DNA from: Actinomycetota bacterium
GTDB lineage: Bacteria > Actinomycetota > Thermoleophilia > Gaiellales > Gaiellaceae
Assembly: GCA_013812265.1 (NCBI GenBank)
Contig: JACCTQ010000099.1
Location: 1-27,965 of the forward strand
Reading direction: 5' to 3'
DNA: 27,965 nucleotides
Shown: in pieces, positions 1-7,287 of the stretch
How the letters are laid out: each line of letters starts with the position of its first letter
Numbering within the stretch: position 1 is the stretch's first letter
Made by a program: the position numbers and the translations under genes
The notes under the pieces: generated by a model
Told to the model about the DNA's origin: nothing
The model's input: only the letters and a program-made list of their open reading frames with translations
Database searches by the model: none

Positions 1-1
1 G

Positions 2-310
2 CCGGAGGCCGAGCCGCCGCACGCCGAGCTCGCGCGCAGGCGCCGCGAGCGATCTGCGGCCGGGGGTGGCGGCGCCGCACGCGACGCGGTCGTCAGCCCG
101 ATGCAGGGAACCGTGCTCGCTGTCGAGGTGTCGGATGGGGACGAGGTCGCGGCCGGCCAGGTGCTCTGCATCGTGGAGGCGATGAAGATGGAGAACGAGG
201 TCACGGCGCAACGAAGCGGCACGGTCGCGAACCTGTCCGTCGCGCCGGGCGAGCCCGTCCAGACCGGCCAGGTGATCTGCATCGTCTCGCAGGGAGCAGC
301 CGATGACTAG
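2..310 (+). CDS. Biotin carboxyl carrier domain, C-terminus of an acyl-CoA carboxylase alpha subunit (5' partial)
   Basis: The reading frame is open from the window edge, so this is the 3' end of a longer gene. The first ~30 codons encode a charged, Gly/Ala-rich linker. The rest is a biotinyl domain with the EAMKMEN motif; the biotin-accepting Lys is the AAG at 185-187. Flanking Gly/Val-rich strands (VVSPMQGTV, GQVLCIVEAMK, GQVICIV) fit the flattened beta-barrel of BCCP. In actinobacteria this domain normally ends a biotin carboxylase-BCCP fusion that carboxylates acetyl- or propionyl-CoA together with a separate carboxyltransferase subunit. The upstream linker favours such a fusion over a free 69-residue BCCP starting at the ATG at 101. 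The stop overlaps the start of the next gene by 8 nt, suggesting translational coupling. Which acyl-CoA is used cannot be told from this fragment. Confidence 0.9.
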   Translation, partial: PEAEPPHAELARRRRERSAAGGGGAARDAVVSPMQGTVLAVEVSDGDEVAAGQVLCIVEAMKMENEVTAQRSGTVANLSVAPGEPVQTGQVICIVSQGAADD

Positions 311-1205
311 ACCGTTCTGCGCCGAGGTCTCCGAGGAGAGCTCCGAGCCGCTTTCCGGAACTGCGAGCCGCGTCGAGCGGTGGCTCGTGCTGGAGTACCG
401 CGGCCTCTGGAACCGGCAGGTGCTCGGGGGCAGCACCTTGTCCGAGCGGGTAAAGGGCCACCTCACCGAGCAGCTGTCGGCTCGTCCGCGTTCGCGCCTG
501 CTCTTCGTCCGGCGCCCGGAACGGCGACGCAGCACGGGCCTCAAGTGCTATTTCGGCCAGTCCCTGGAACGGGACCGACGCTTCTCGGAGCTGGATCTCG
601 AAAGCTACGAGGACCTGCTGGCGGTTGACTTCGCCCGTATCCTCGACGACGGGTCCGCTGCCCGCCTGGCTCACCCGCTGCTCGTCGTCTGCACCCATGG
701 CAAGCGAGATCGCTGCTGTGCTCGCTACGGCCGCCCGCTCTACGACGAGCTCCGCGAGCAGCTGGACGACGATTGGGTCTGGCAATCGACGCACGTAGGA
801 GGAGACCGTTTCGCGGGCAATCTGGTGTGTCTTCCGGAGGGGCTGTACTTCGGGCGTGTCGGACGCGCCGAGGTGTGGACGCTGCTCGACGAATACCTCG
901 CCGGGCGGCTCTATCTCGACCGGTTCCGTGGCCGCTCGTGCCACCCCTTCGCCGTGCAGGCGGCAGACCGTGCCGTGCGCGCGCGCACCCGGCTTACCGG
1001 GATAGACGATCTCCGGCTGGTTTCTGCGCGCCGTCAGGCGGAGGGTTGGAGGATTGCGCTCGCGGCCGACGCGAGCGGCGAGGTCCACGAGGTCGACATA
1101 GTCGCCGAGCTTGGCGATCTCACGTACCTGACGTGCAGCTCGCCTACGTTGCAGCGCCCCCGTCGGTTCGTGACGGCGAAGCACCGGGTTCGACCGGCTG
1201 GCTGA
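303..1205 (+). CDS. Sucrase/ferredoxin-like family protein (thioredoxin-like Fe-S fold)
   Basis: A 300-residue protein. The C-terminal half has the hallmarks of the Suc_Fer-like family (the family of yeast Apd1): a CTHGKRDRCCARYG stretch followed about 45 residues later by HVGGDRFAGN. In Apd1-type proteins these Cys and His residues bind a [2Fe-2S] cluster in a thioredoxin-like fold; that is family knowledge and the ligands here are inferred. No signal peptide or membrane segment is visible, so it is probably cytoplasmic. The ATG lies inside the last codons of the carboxylase gene (8-nt overlap), so the two genes are probably co-transcribed. Its 3' end overlaps the oppositely oriented JmjC gene by 62 nt. 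A redox role is plausible but the substrate is unknown. Confidence 0.85.
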   Translation: MTRPFCAEVSEESSEPLSGTASRVERWLVLEYRGLWNRQVLGGSTLSERVKGHLTEQLSARPRSRLLFVRRPERRRSTGLKCYFGQSLERDRRFSELDLESYEDLLAVDFARILDDGSAARLAHPLLVVCTHGKRDRCCARYGRPLYDELREQLDDDWVWQSTHVGGDRFAGNLVCLPEGLYFGRVGRAEVWTLLDEYLAGRLYLDRFRGRSCHPFAVQAADRAVRARTRLTGIDDLRLVSARRQAEGWRIALAADASGEVHEVDIVAELGDLTYLTCSSPTLQRPRRFVTAKHRVRPAG

Positions 1206-2412
1206 GCATCAGGAATCCCTCCCGTACGAGCCTGCGGATGAGTATCAAGCGTCCATCGTCATCGAGCGCGCCGGGAACATCGGAAGGGCAGAATGGCTCC
1301 GCCGTCGTGGCGACGAACTCGAGCTCGGTCGCCACTCGAGCGGGGAAGACGAGCTCCTTGCCTGCGAACGTGAGGCGCGCCGAAGCCGACCCGGTGCCGA
1401 GGTGTGCGATCACGGTCCGACGGCGTTCCACTCGAGTCTGGAGGGAGAGCCCGTCGAGTGCGCGGAGTTGCGTGAGCTGACCGTCGAGGATCGGCCGCCT
1501 CGTCTCGAGGAAACGAACCCGTTTCCTCCGCTTCACCTCCACAGGCTCCAGGCGCGCCCGCAACTCGCCGAGGAGGCGATCGGGAAGCGCTGCATGGTCA
1601 GGCACGGAGCGGCGGAACTCGACCTCGTTCGCGCACGCCTCCAGAGCAGCCCGTAGGGCGTCCATCCAGGTATACGGGCTGACGCCGATGGTGAGATGGA
1701 GAGAGTCGGTGCCGGAGGTCACCGCCTGGTGGAGCCAACCCCGCGGCAGGTACAGCGTGTCTCCCGGGCCGAGCGTCGTCTCCAGCACCACGTTGCCCGG
1801 CTCGCCGAGCTCCGCCGAGTAGCGCTGGTGCTTCAGCGGCAGCTCCAGCGCGGGGTCGTAGACGAGCCACCGCTTCTCCCCTGCGACCTGAAGAACGAAG
1901 ACGTCATGGGTGTCGTGGTGAACGGGGAGGCCCTGAGAGGCCCGGGGCGTGAAGTACGCGTTCGCCTGCACGGGGTGGCCGAGGCTCGTCTCGAGGTCGC
2001 GACAGAAGCGCGCCACCGGAGCCCAGTTCAGGTGCAGCGCTTGCAATACGACCGTGGCGCCCCGCTCGAACTCGTCGAGCACGCGCTCCGTGTCGATCGC
2101 GCCCGTGAAGCCTGACGGGCGCCACGGAATGTCCTCGGTGTAGTCGGCCGGGCGCAGCCGTTCCCCGGCTTTCACGAGGCGGAAGGCAGGAAATCGAAGC
2201 CCGTCCGAGCAGATCAGCCGCTCGATGTCCTCCGCGGACAGCAGGTCCTCGAAGCCGTCGGCTCCGGCGTGCGCCGCGAGCAGCGGTTGCCGCTCCCAGT
2301 ACGTGCGGAGAAACTCCTCCCGCTCGATCGGGCGAATACAGCGCGCGAGGGCGTCGGCGGTGCCCTCGCGCGCGGGTTCGCTACGGGACTTATCGACGAG
2401 TCGCTCGATCAA
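1144..2412 (-). CDS. JmjC-domain cupin oxygenase, RoxA/NO66-type
   Basis: A 422-residue protein of the cupin_4/JmjC family, which are Fe(II)- and 2-oxoglutarate-dependent oxygenases that include the ribosomal protein hydroxylases YcfD/RoxA, MINA53 and NO66. The double-stranded beta-helix core runs roughly from residue 115 to 245. The iron ligands are visible: an HxD motif in VHHDTHDVFVLQ (His165, Asp167) and the distal His228 in YLPRGWLHQA. The C-terminal ~170 residues are compatible with the winged-helix and dimerisation region of ROX proteins. The chosen start is a TTG 30 nt after the stop of the acidic peptide gene, which suggests co-transcription. Known ROX enzymes hydroxylate Arg or His of ribosomal proteins; the substrate here is not determined, and the upstream acidic peptide is a candidate. 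The last 62 nt overlap the gene on the other strand. Confidence 0.88.
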   Translation of the reverse strand: MIERLVDKSRSEPAREGTADALARCIRPIEREEFLRTYWERQPLLAAHAGADGFEDLLSAEDIERLICSDGLRFPAFRLVKAGERLRPADYTEDIPWRPSGFTGAIDTERVLDEFERGATVVLQALHLNWAPVARFCRDLETSLGHPVQANAYFTPRASQGLPVHHDTHDVFVLQVAGEKRWLVYDPALELPLKHQRYSAELGEPGNVVLETTLGPGDTLYLPRGWLHQAVTSGTDSLHLTIGVSPYTWMDALRAALEACANEVEFRRSVPDHAALPDRLLGELRARLEPVEVKRRKRVRFLETRRPILDGQLTQLRALDGLSLQTRVERRRTVIAHLGTGSASARLTFAGKELVFPARVATELEFVATTAEPFCPSDVPGALDDDGRLILIRRLVREGFLMLSQPVEPGASPSRTDGGAAT

Positions 2413-2442
2413 TCGGGGATTGATCGCCTCTTGATCAATCGC

Positions 2443-2610
2443 CTAGGCGTCGGTGTCGTCGCTGTCCGAGTCGTCGCCGTCCGAGTCGTCGCCGTCGTCA
2501 TCCATGTCGTCCTGGTCGGCGTCCGCGACCGCCGACTGGGTCTTCGTGTCGTCGTCGGTCGACACGGTCAGGATCTCGTCGTCAGCGAGCGTCGTCTGCT
2601 CGTCCGCCAT
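2443..2610 (-). CDS. Small acidic Asp-rich peptide (55 aa)
   Basis: The start at 2610 is chosen because it has a near-perfect Shine-Dalgarno (GGAGGA, 4 nt upstream). A longer in-frame form from 2739 would run into the preceding permease gene and lacks such a site. The first ~35 residues are mixed and polar (begins MADEQTTLADDEILTVS); the last ~20 are almost entirely Asp, Ser and Gly (DDGDDSDGDDSDSDDTDA). The tail is encoded partly by a duplicated 15-nt unit. There is no Cys, no signal peptide and no hydrophobic segment, and I recognise no family. It lies 95 nt downstream of the ABC permease and 30 nt upstream of the JmjC oxygenase, all on one strand. It could be a peptide substrate or RiPP-like precursor of the oxygenase, a small acidic chaperone, or an unrelated disordered protein. 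Confidence 0.6.
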   Translation of the reverse strand: MADEQTTLADDEILTVSTDDDTKTQSAVADADQDDMDDDGDDSDGDDSDSDDTDA

Positions 2611-2614
2611 AGCT

Positions 2615-2620
2615 TCCTCC
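2615..2620 (-). promoter_or_regulatory. Strong Shine-Dalgarno of the acidic peptide gene
   Basis: On the minus strand GGAGGA lies 4 nt before the ATG at 2610. It decides the start of the short gene and is stronger than the ribosome binding sites of most neighbours, many of which have none. Confidence 0.7.
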
Positions 2621-2705
2621 TCGGTGGTCGGGGACGCGAGTGTAACGGCTTGCTCCGCACCGCCCAGCGCACCGGACGAAGAAGCGTCATTCTGAGACGA
2701 GTAGC

Positions 2706-3530
2706 TCACAGCGTGCGCTGGTAAGCGCGGAAAGCCCACGTCGCGAATCCAGTCGTGGCCACGACGAACGCGGCGAGGAGCAACATGGAGAGACCGACCA
2801 GCGACCAGTCAGGGGAGGCCAGCACAGGCTCACGGGCCGCGTCCACCGCCCACTGGACGGGATTGAATCGCGCCGCCCATTGCATCCAGCGTGGAATCAG
2901 GTCGAAGTCGATCAGCATCGCCGAGAAGAACATCAGCGGCAGCCCGATGAAGTTCGCGACGGCGATCATCGTTGCCTCGCGTCGCGTGATGAGGGCGACG
3001 CCCTGCGATATGCCGGCGAAGCCCGCGGAGACGAGGCCGCCCGCGAGCATGATGACGAGCCAGCCAACGGGTCCGCCGTTCTCCGCTCCGAGCACCAGCG
3101 ACACGGCGAGGATGATCACGCCCTGGATCACCGACGTCAGCCCGGAGCGGAGCACCTGCGAGAAGACGAGCGCGCTCCGGCGAGCGGGTGTGGCGAGGAA
3201 TCGCTCGATCACCCCCCGGTCCAGGTCGGTGATCATGCCCATGCCACTCCACGTGCCCTGGAAGAACGCAGTCATGATCACGACCGCCGGCGCCAGGAAG
3301 TCGATGTAGGAGTCGGTCTCGAACCCCGGTAGCTCGACCAGGCGCCGAAAGAGCTGGCTGTAGAGAAGCAGCCAGAACATGGGCTGCACCAGCATCATCG
3401 CGATCCAGATCGGCTCGCGGAAGAGGTTCCGGGTCTGCCGGCCCACCATGTAGCTGCTATGGGCGAGGATCTCCCCGAGCCGGCCGAGGCGGGCCGAGGA
3501 CGCGACGTCTGAAGCGGCGACCTGGCTCAC
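2706..3530 (-). CDS. ABC-2 type transporter permease (DrrB-like)
   Basis: A 274-residue membrane protein with about six hydrophobic segments, starting near residue 40 (IWIAMMLVQPMFWLLLY). The cytoplasmic loop with GVIERFLATPARRSALVFSQVLRSG is the typical ABC-2 signature of daunorubicin-resistance-type permeases. The start is the GTG at 3530, which overlaps the ATPase stop in a GTGA; the frame stays open 146 codons further upstream, but that part is antisense-like composition within the ATPase gene. With the ATPase it should form an exporter for a lipid, drug, polymer or peptide; the substrate cannot be read from sequence. The acidic peptide gene follows after 95 nt. Confidence 0.92.
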   Translation of the reverse strand: MSQVAASDVASSARLGRLGEILAHSSYMVGRQTRNLFREPIWIAMMLVQPMFWLLLYSQLFRRLVELPGFETDSYIDFLAPAVVIMTAFFQGTWSGMGMITDLDRGVIERFLATPARRSALVFSQVLRSGLTSVIQGVIILAVSLVLGAENGGPVGWLVIMLAGGLVSAGFAGISQGVALITRREATMIAVANFIGLPLMFFSAMLIDFDLIPRWMQWAARFNPVQWAVDAAREPVLASPDWSLVGLSMLLLAAFVVATTGFATWAFRAYQRTL

Positions 3531-4486
3531 CGCACACCGGCCTCGTCCTCGCTGCGGAAATCCCGGCCGGTGTGATGAAGGTAGACGTCGTCGAGCGAGG
3601 GGCGCGCGGTCGTGACCGACACGACGGCGATCCCGTTCCCTTCGAGTGCCGACAGGATTCCGGGAATCGCAGTTGCGCCGCTCTCCACGCGAGCTCGCAG
3701 CATCCGGCCCTCGGGAATCGCTTCGTGGACGTCCTGCAGTGCCGAGACGACCGCGGCCGCCCGCTCTCCCAGGCCGTCGGTGACCTCCACCGCTACGGAG
3801 TCCCCGCGCAGCTCGCGCTTGAGCCCCTCCGGCGTACCTTCGACCACCACCCGCCCGTGGCTGACTATGGCCAGCCGGTCGGCGAGGCGGTCTGCTTCTT
3901 CCAGGTAGTGGGTCGTGAGCAGGATCGTCAGACGCTCCCCCCTGGCGAGCCGCCCGAGCTCGTCCCACATCGCTGCACGCGCCTCTGGATCGAGGCCGGT
4001 AGTCGGCTCGTCCAGAAAGAACACCTGTGGCCGGTGCACGAGCCCGAGGGCGACATCGAGACGTCGCTTCATACCGCCGGAGTAGCCGCGAACCGTGCGA
4101 TCGGCGGCCTCACCGAGGCCGAAAAGCGCCAGCAGCTCGTCCACACGTTCGCGCAGAACGGGCCCTCGGAGGCCCTGGACCCGGCCCTGGAGAGTCAAAT
4201 TCTCCCGCCCCGTCGCTTCCCTGTCGATGCCCGACGCCTGCGGGACGTAGCCGATCGAGCGCCGCACCGCATCCGCCTCGTGAACGACGTCGTGACCGGC
4301 GACCGTGGCTGCACCGGAATCCGGTTTGGTCAACGTCACGAGGATACGCACGGTGGTGGACTTGCCGGCGCCGTTCGGGCCAAGCAGGGCGAACACCTCG
4401 CCCTGCCTGACGGCGAAGGACACGCCGGCGAGCGCATGGACGTCGCCGTAGCGCTTTTCGAGGGCCCCGACCGTGATGGCATCCAC
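3527..4486 (-). CDS. ABC transporter ATP-binding protein (DrrA-like)
   Basis: A 319-residue ATPase with every nucleotide-binding motif in order: Walker A GPNGAGKST (about residue 36), Q-loop YVPQ, signature YSGGMKRRL, Walker B VFFLDEPTTGLDP and H-loop TTHYLEEA. The C-terminal ~100 residues, ending in RPSLDDVYLHHTGRDFR, are the accessory domain of the daunorubicin-resistance (DrrA) subfamily, which pairs with ABC-2 permeases. The start is a GTG with no Shine-Dalgarno but a -10-like TAATCT 6 nt upstream, suggesting leaderless translation. The gene overlaps the permease by 4 nt and is divergent from sucC across a 59-nt gap. Confidence 0.95.
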   Translation of the reverse strand: MDAITVGALEKRYGDVHALAGVSFAVRQGEVFALLGPNGAGKSTTVRILVTLTKPDSGAATVAGHDVVHEADAVRRSIGYVPQASGIDREATGRENLTLQGRVQGLRGPVLRERVDELLALFGLGEAADRTVRGYSGGMKRRLDVALGLVHRPQVFFLDEPTTGLDPEARAAMWDELGRLARGERLTILLTTHYLEEADRLADRLAIVSHGRVVVEGTPEGLKRELRGDSVAVEVTDGLGERAAAVVSALQDVHEAIPEGRMLRARVESGATAIPGILSALEGNGIAVVSVTTARPSLDDVYLHHTGRDFRSEDEAGVR

Positions 4487-4492
4487 GGCCCC

Positions 4493-4498
4493 AGATTA
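4493..4498 (-). promoter_or_regulatory. -10 element of the ABC exporter operon, leaderless type
   Basis: TAATCT on the minus strand, 6 nt before the GTG at 4486. A perfect TTGACA lies at 4513-4518, but the spacer is only 14 nt, shorter than the usual 16-18, so its role is uncertain. Transcription would begin at or next to the start codon. Confidence 0.5.
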
Positions 4499-4530
4499 GA
4501 GGCCAGGACTCGTGTCAAAACGAAGCTGGG

Positions 4531-4536
4531 TAGACT
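4531..4536 (+). promoter_or_regulatory. -10 element of sucC, leaderless type
   Basis: TAGACT lies 9 nt before the GTG of sucC at 4546, and there is no Shine-Dalgarno in between. No convincing -35 is visible. The same arrangement precedes several other genes here. Confidence 0.5.
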
Positions 4537-4545
4537 CGCGCCGCC

Positions 4546-5688
4546 GTGGACCTGTACGAGTATCAGGGCAAGGAGCTCTTCCGCCGTTTCGGAATCCCGG
4601 TGTCCGAGGGGCGGCTCGCGACGACCCCGCACGAGGCGCGCGCTGCGGCCGTGGAAATCGGCGGGCCTGTGGTGGTGAAGGCGCAGGTCCTCACCGGAGG
4701 GCGCGGCAAAGCGGGGGGCATCAAGCTCGCCGATACGCCCGAAGAGGCGGAGCAGCGCGCCGGTGAGATCCTCGGTCTCGACATCCGCGGTCACGTGGTC
4801 CGCAGGCTCTGGATCGAGCGAGCGTCCGAGATCGCGAAGGAGTACTACCTGTCGATCACGTTCGACCGCGGGGCCAAGCAGCCGCTGTTCATGTTCACGG
4901 CCGAAGGCGGCGTCGACATAGAGCAGGTGGCCGAGGATTCTCCGGAAGCGCTCGTGCGACTCTACGTCGACCCGCTCGAAGGCTTTCAGCCCTACCAGGC
5001 GCGGCGGCTCATCTACGGAGCCGGCATAGGCGACCCCGGCGAGCAGAAGCAGATCGCCTCCATCCTCGAAAGCCTGTATGCGGCGTTCGTCGGCTGCGAC
5101 GCGATGCTGTGCGAGATCAACCCGCTGCTCGTCACGCCCGACGGCGAGGTGAAGGCGCTCGACTCCAAGTTCACGGTCGACGACAACGCTCTCTACAAGC
5201 ACCCGGATATCGCCCAGATGCGCGACACGGCCGCAGCCGCGCCCCAGGAGGTTCTCGCGCGCGAGAAGGACGTGACCTACGTCAAGCTCGACGGCTCGGT
5301 CGGGATCCTTGGCAACGGCGCGGGTCTCGTCATGTCCACCCTCGACGTGATCGCGCTGGCCGGCGGGCGGCCCGCCAACTTCTGCGACCTCGGCGGCGGC
5401 GGCGACGCGGAGGGGGTCGTCGATGCGCTCGAGGTGATCACGAGTGACGACCAGGTGCGCTCCATCTTCTTCAACATCTTCGGCGGCATCACGCGCTGCG
5501 ACGAGGTCGCGCGCGGCATCCTGCAGGCGCTGGGACGGATGACGATCGAGCATCCGATCGTCGTGCGCCTCGATGGGACGAACGCCGAGGAGGGGCGGCG
5601 GATCCTCGCGGACGCGAGCCCGCCGAACCTGCATGTCGAGCCCACGATGCTCGACGCAGCGCGCCGGGCGGTGGAGTTGGCTAGATGA
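4546..5688 (+). CDS. sucC: Succinyl-CoA synthetase (ADP/GDP-forming), beta subunit
   Basis: A 380-residue protein starting MDLYEYQGKELF, the standard N-terminus of SucC. An ATP-grasp domain occupies the first ~230 residues: VVVKAQVLTGGRGKAGGIKLA carries the conserved Lys/Gly-rich nucleotide loop, and CEINPL with ALDSKFTVDDNAL carries metal ligands. The C-terminal ligase domain holds GNGAGLVMSTLD and FNIFGGITRCDEVARG, which help bind the phosphohistidine loop of the alpha subunit. The enzyme interconverts succinyl-CoA and succinate with substrate-level phosphorylation. The GTG start has no Shine-Dalgarno. A methyltransferase gene, overlapping by 4 nt (ATGA), separates it from sucD. Confidence 0.97.
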   Translation: MDLYEYQGKELFRRFGIPVSEGRLATTPHEARAAAVEIGGPVVVKAQVLTGGRGKAGGIKLADTPEEAEQRAGEILGLDIRGHVVRRLWIERASEIAKEYYLSITFDRGAKQPLFMFTAEGGVDIEQVAEDSPEALVRLYVDPLEGFQPYQARRLIYGAGIGDPGEQKQIASILESLYAAFVGCDAMLCEINPLLVTPDGEVKALDSKFTVDDNALYKHPDIAQMRDTAAAAPQEVLAREKDVTYVKLDGSVGILGNGAGLVMSTLDVIALAGGRPANFCDLGGGGDAEGVVDALEVITSDDQVRSIFFNIFGGITRCDEVARGILQALGRMTIEHPIVVRLDGTNAEEGRRILADASPPNLHVEPTMLDAARRAVELAR

Positions 5689-6356
5689 GCGAGCGTCGCG
5701 CAGTGAATCTCTGGAGTGAGCGCGCGACGGGCTATCGCGAGAGTGAGACCCACGCGAGCGGGGCGGACCTGGATCTGCTCGTGGAATGGTGCGATCCGAG
5801 CGAGGGCGTCAAGGTGCTGGACGTCGCGACCGGCGGCGGCCACGTCGCACGCCGGCTCCGTGCCGAGGGCTGCGAGGTCGTCACGCTCGACCTCGCTCCC
5901 GGCATGCAGCCCGACGTGGTGGGCCAGGCCGAGGATCTCCCTTTCGATGATGGGAGCTTCGATGTCGTCGTCAGCCGCATCGCGCCGCATCACTTCGCTG
6001 ACATCCGGGCCGCGATCGCCGAGATGGCGCGGGTGAGCGAGTCGCTGGTGGTCATCGAGGACACCCTCTTCTCGAACGAGCGCCACGAGCAGGCCGAGCG
6101 ACTCCGGGATCCCTCGCACGTCCGTAGCTACACGGAGGATGAGTGGCGCGCGTTTCTCCTCGAAGCCGGCCTCGAGCCCGAGCTCGTCGAGCACCTCGAG
6201 AAGCGTCACCCGCTCGAGGAATGGCTCGCGCGTACCGGCTGCACCGGGTCGGACGCAGAGCGGGTCAAGGAATTGCTCGCCGACCGGATGACGAACGACG
6301 GGTCGGCGTGGACCGACACGAAGATCCTGCTCAGAGCCAGGAAGTCACAGCGGTAG
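5685..6356 (+). CDS. Class I SAM-dependent methyltransferase (UbiE-like fold)
   Basis: A 223-residue Rossmann-type methyltransferase. Motif I is VLDVATGGGHVARRL (about residues 44-58) and motif II acidic VVTLDLAPGM. The motif after PFDDGSFDVVVSRIAPHHFADIRAAIAEMARV is that of UbiE/Ycge-like small-molecule methyltransferases. There is no membrane segment. It is translationally coupled to sucC (4-nt overlap) and followed by sucD after 10 nt, so it must be co-expressed with both subunits of succinyl-CoA synthetase. The substrate is unknown. Quinone or other small-molecule methylation is possible from the fold, but context alone does not show it. No frameshift or degraded motif is seen, so it is probably active. 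Confidence 0.9.
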   Translation: MSERRAVNLWSERATGYRESETHASGADLDLLVEWCDPSEGVKVLDVATGGGHVARRLRAEGCEVVTLDLAPGMQPDVVGQAEDLPFDDGSFDVVVSRIAPHHFADIRAAIAEMARVSESLVVIEDTLFSNERHEQAERLRDPSHVRSYTEDEWRAFLLEAGLEPELVEHLEKRHPLEEWLARTGCTGSDAERVKELLADRMTNDGSAWTDTKILLRARKSQR

Positions 6357-6366
6357 TGGCCAGCTG

Positions 6367-7245
6367 ATGGCAATCATCGTCGATACGAACACGCGGCTCG
6401 TCGTCCAGGGCCTCACCGGCAGCGAAGGCTCCTTCCACGGTGTCCGAAATCGAAACTACGGGACACAGGTGGTCGCGGGGGTGACGCCGGGGAAGGGCGG
6501 TCAGGACGTGGAGGGGATTCCGGTCTTCAACACGGTCGCGGAGGCGGTCGCCGAGGCGGGCGCCAACACCACGATGGTCTTCGTGCCTGCACGATTCGCG
6601 GCGGACGCCATCTACGAGGCCGTCGACGCGGGCATCGGCACCGTGATCTGCATCGCGGAAGGGCTGCCTGCTCACGAGATGCTTCGGATCTACAACTACA
6701 TCCGGCCGAAGGGCGTGACGATGCTGGGCCCGAACTGCCCCGGGGCGCTCTCGCCGGGCAAAGCGAACGTCGGGATCATTCCCGCCGAGATCTTCCGCGC
6801 GGGGCCTGTCGGGCTTGTAAGTCGTTCAGGGACGCTGACCTACCAGATCGGCCACGAGCTGACCCAGCTCGGCCTCGGCAACTCGACGATCGTGGGTATC
6901 GGAGGCGATCCGGTCGTCGGGTCGTCGTTCATCGACGTGCTGGCGAAGTTCGAGGAAGACGCCGAGACGGAGCTGGTGGTGATGGTGGGGGAGATCGGCG
7001 GCGAGGAGGAGGAGAAGGCAGCGGCCTTCATCGAGGCCGAGATGTCGAAGCCGGTGCTCGCCTACATCGCCGGGTTCACCGCGCCCCCGGGAAAGACCAT
7101 GGGCCACGCCGGCGCGATCATCTCGGGCTCGGCGGGAACCGCCGAGGCCAAGAAGGAGGCGCTCGAGGCCAACGGTGTGCGGGTGGGAACCACGCCGACG
7201 CAGGTCGCGCAGCTCGTCGCCGAGCGCGCCTCGGTTACGTCGTAG
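6367..7245 (+). CDS. sucD: Succinyl-CoA synthetase, alpha subunit
   Basis: A 292-residue protein of normal SucD length. The N-terminal CoA-binding Rossmann domain has VVQGLTGSEGSFHGVRNRNYGTQVVAGVTPGKGG. MLGPNCPGALSPG and LVSRSGTLTYQIGHELTQLGLG follow. The active-site His that is transiently phosphorylated lies in TMGHAGAIISG near residue 245. Together with SucC it forms the TCA-cycle succinyl-CoA synthetase. The ATG is 10 nt after the methyltransferase stop, with only a weak ribosome binding site, so translation may depend on coupling. A terminator-like hairpin follows 14 nt after the stop. Confidence 0.97.
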   Translation: MAIIVDTNTRLVVQGLTGSEGSFHGVRNRNYGTQVVAGVTPGKGGQDVEGIPVFNTVAEAVAEAGANTTMVFVPARFAADAIYEAVDAGIGTVICIAEGLPAHEMLRIYNYIRPKGVTMLGPNCPGALSPGKANVGIIPAEIFRAGPVGLVSRSGTLTYQIGHELTQLGLGNSTIVGIGGDPVVGSSFIDVLAKFEEDAETELVVMVGEIGGEEEEKAAAFIEAEMSKPVLAYIAGFTAPPGKTMGHAGAIISGSAGTAEAKKEALEANGVRVGTTPTQVAQLVAERASVTS

Positions 7246-7259
7246 CCGTCGGCTCGGGG

Positions 7260-7287
7260 GCGTGTCGAAATTTCACTCTCGACACGC
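7260..7287 (+). terminator. Stem-loop terminator after sucD
   Basis: A perfect 9-bp inverted repeat (GCGTGTCGA / TCGACACGC) with a 10-nt loop begins 14 nt after the sucD stop. The following U-tract is poor (TTCTGT), so termination may be partial. Confidence 0.6.

Noticed and set aside
2611..2739. Longer form of the acidic peptide starting at 2739
   Set aside because: It would overlap the permease end and lacks a ribosome binding site, whereas the ATG at 2610 has GGAGGA directly upstream.
3531..3968. N-terminal extension of the ABC permease frame
   Set aside because: The extension lies inside the ATPase gene and is Arg/Gly-rich noise; the GTGA overlap at 3527-3530 gives the natural start.
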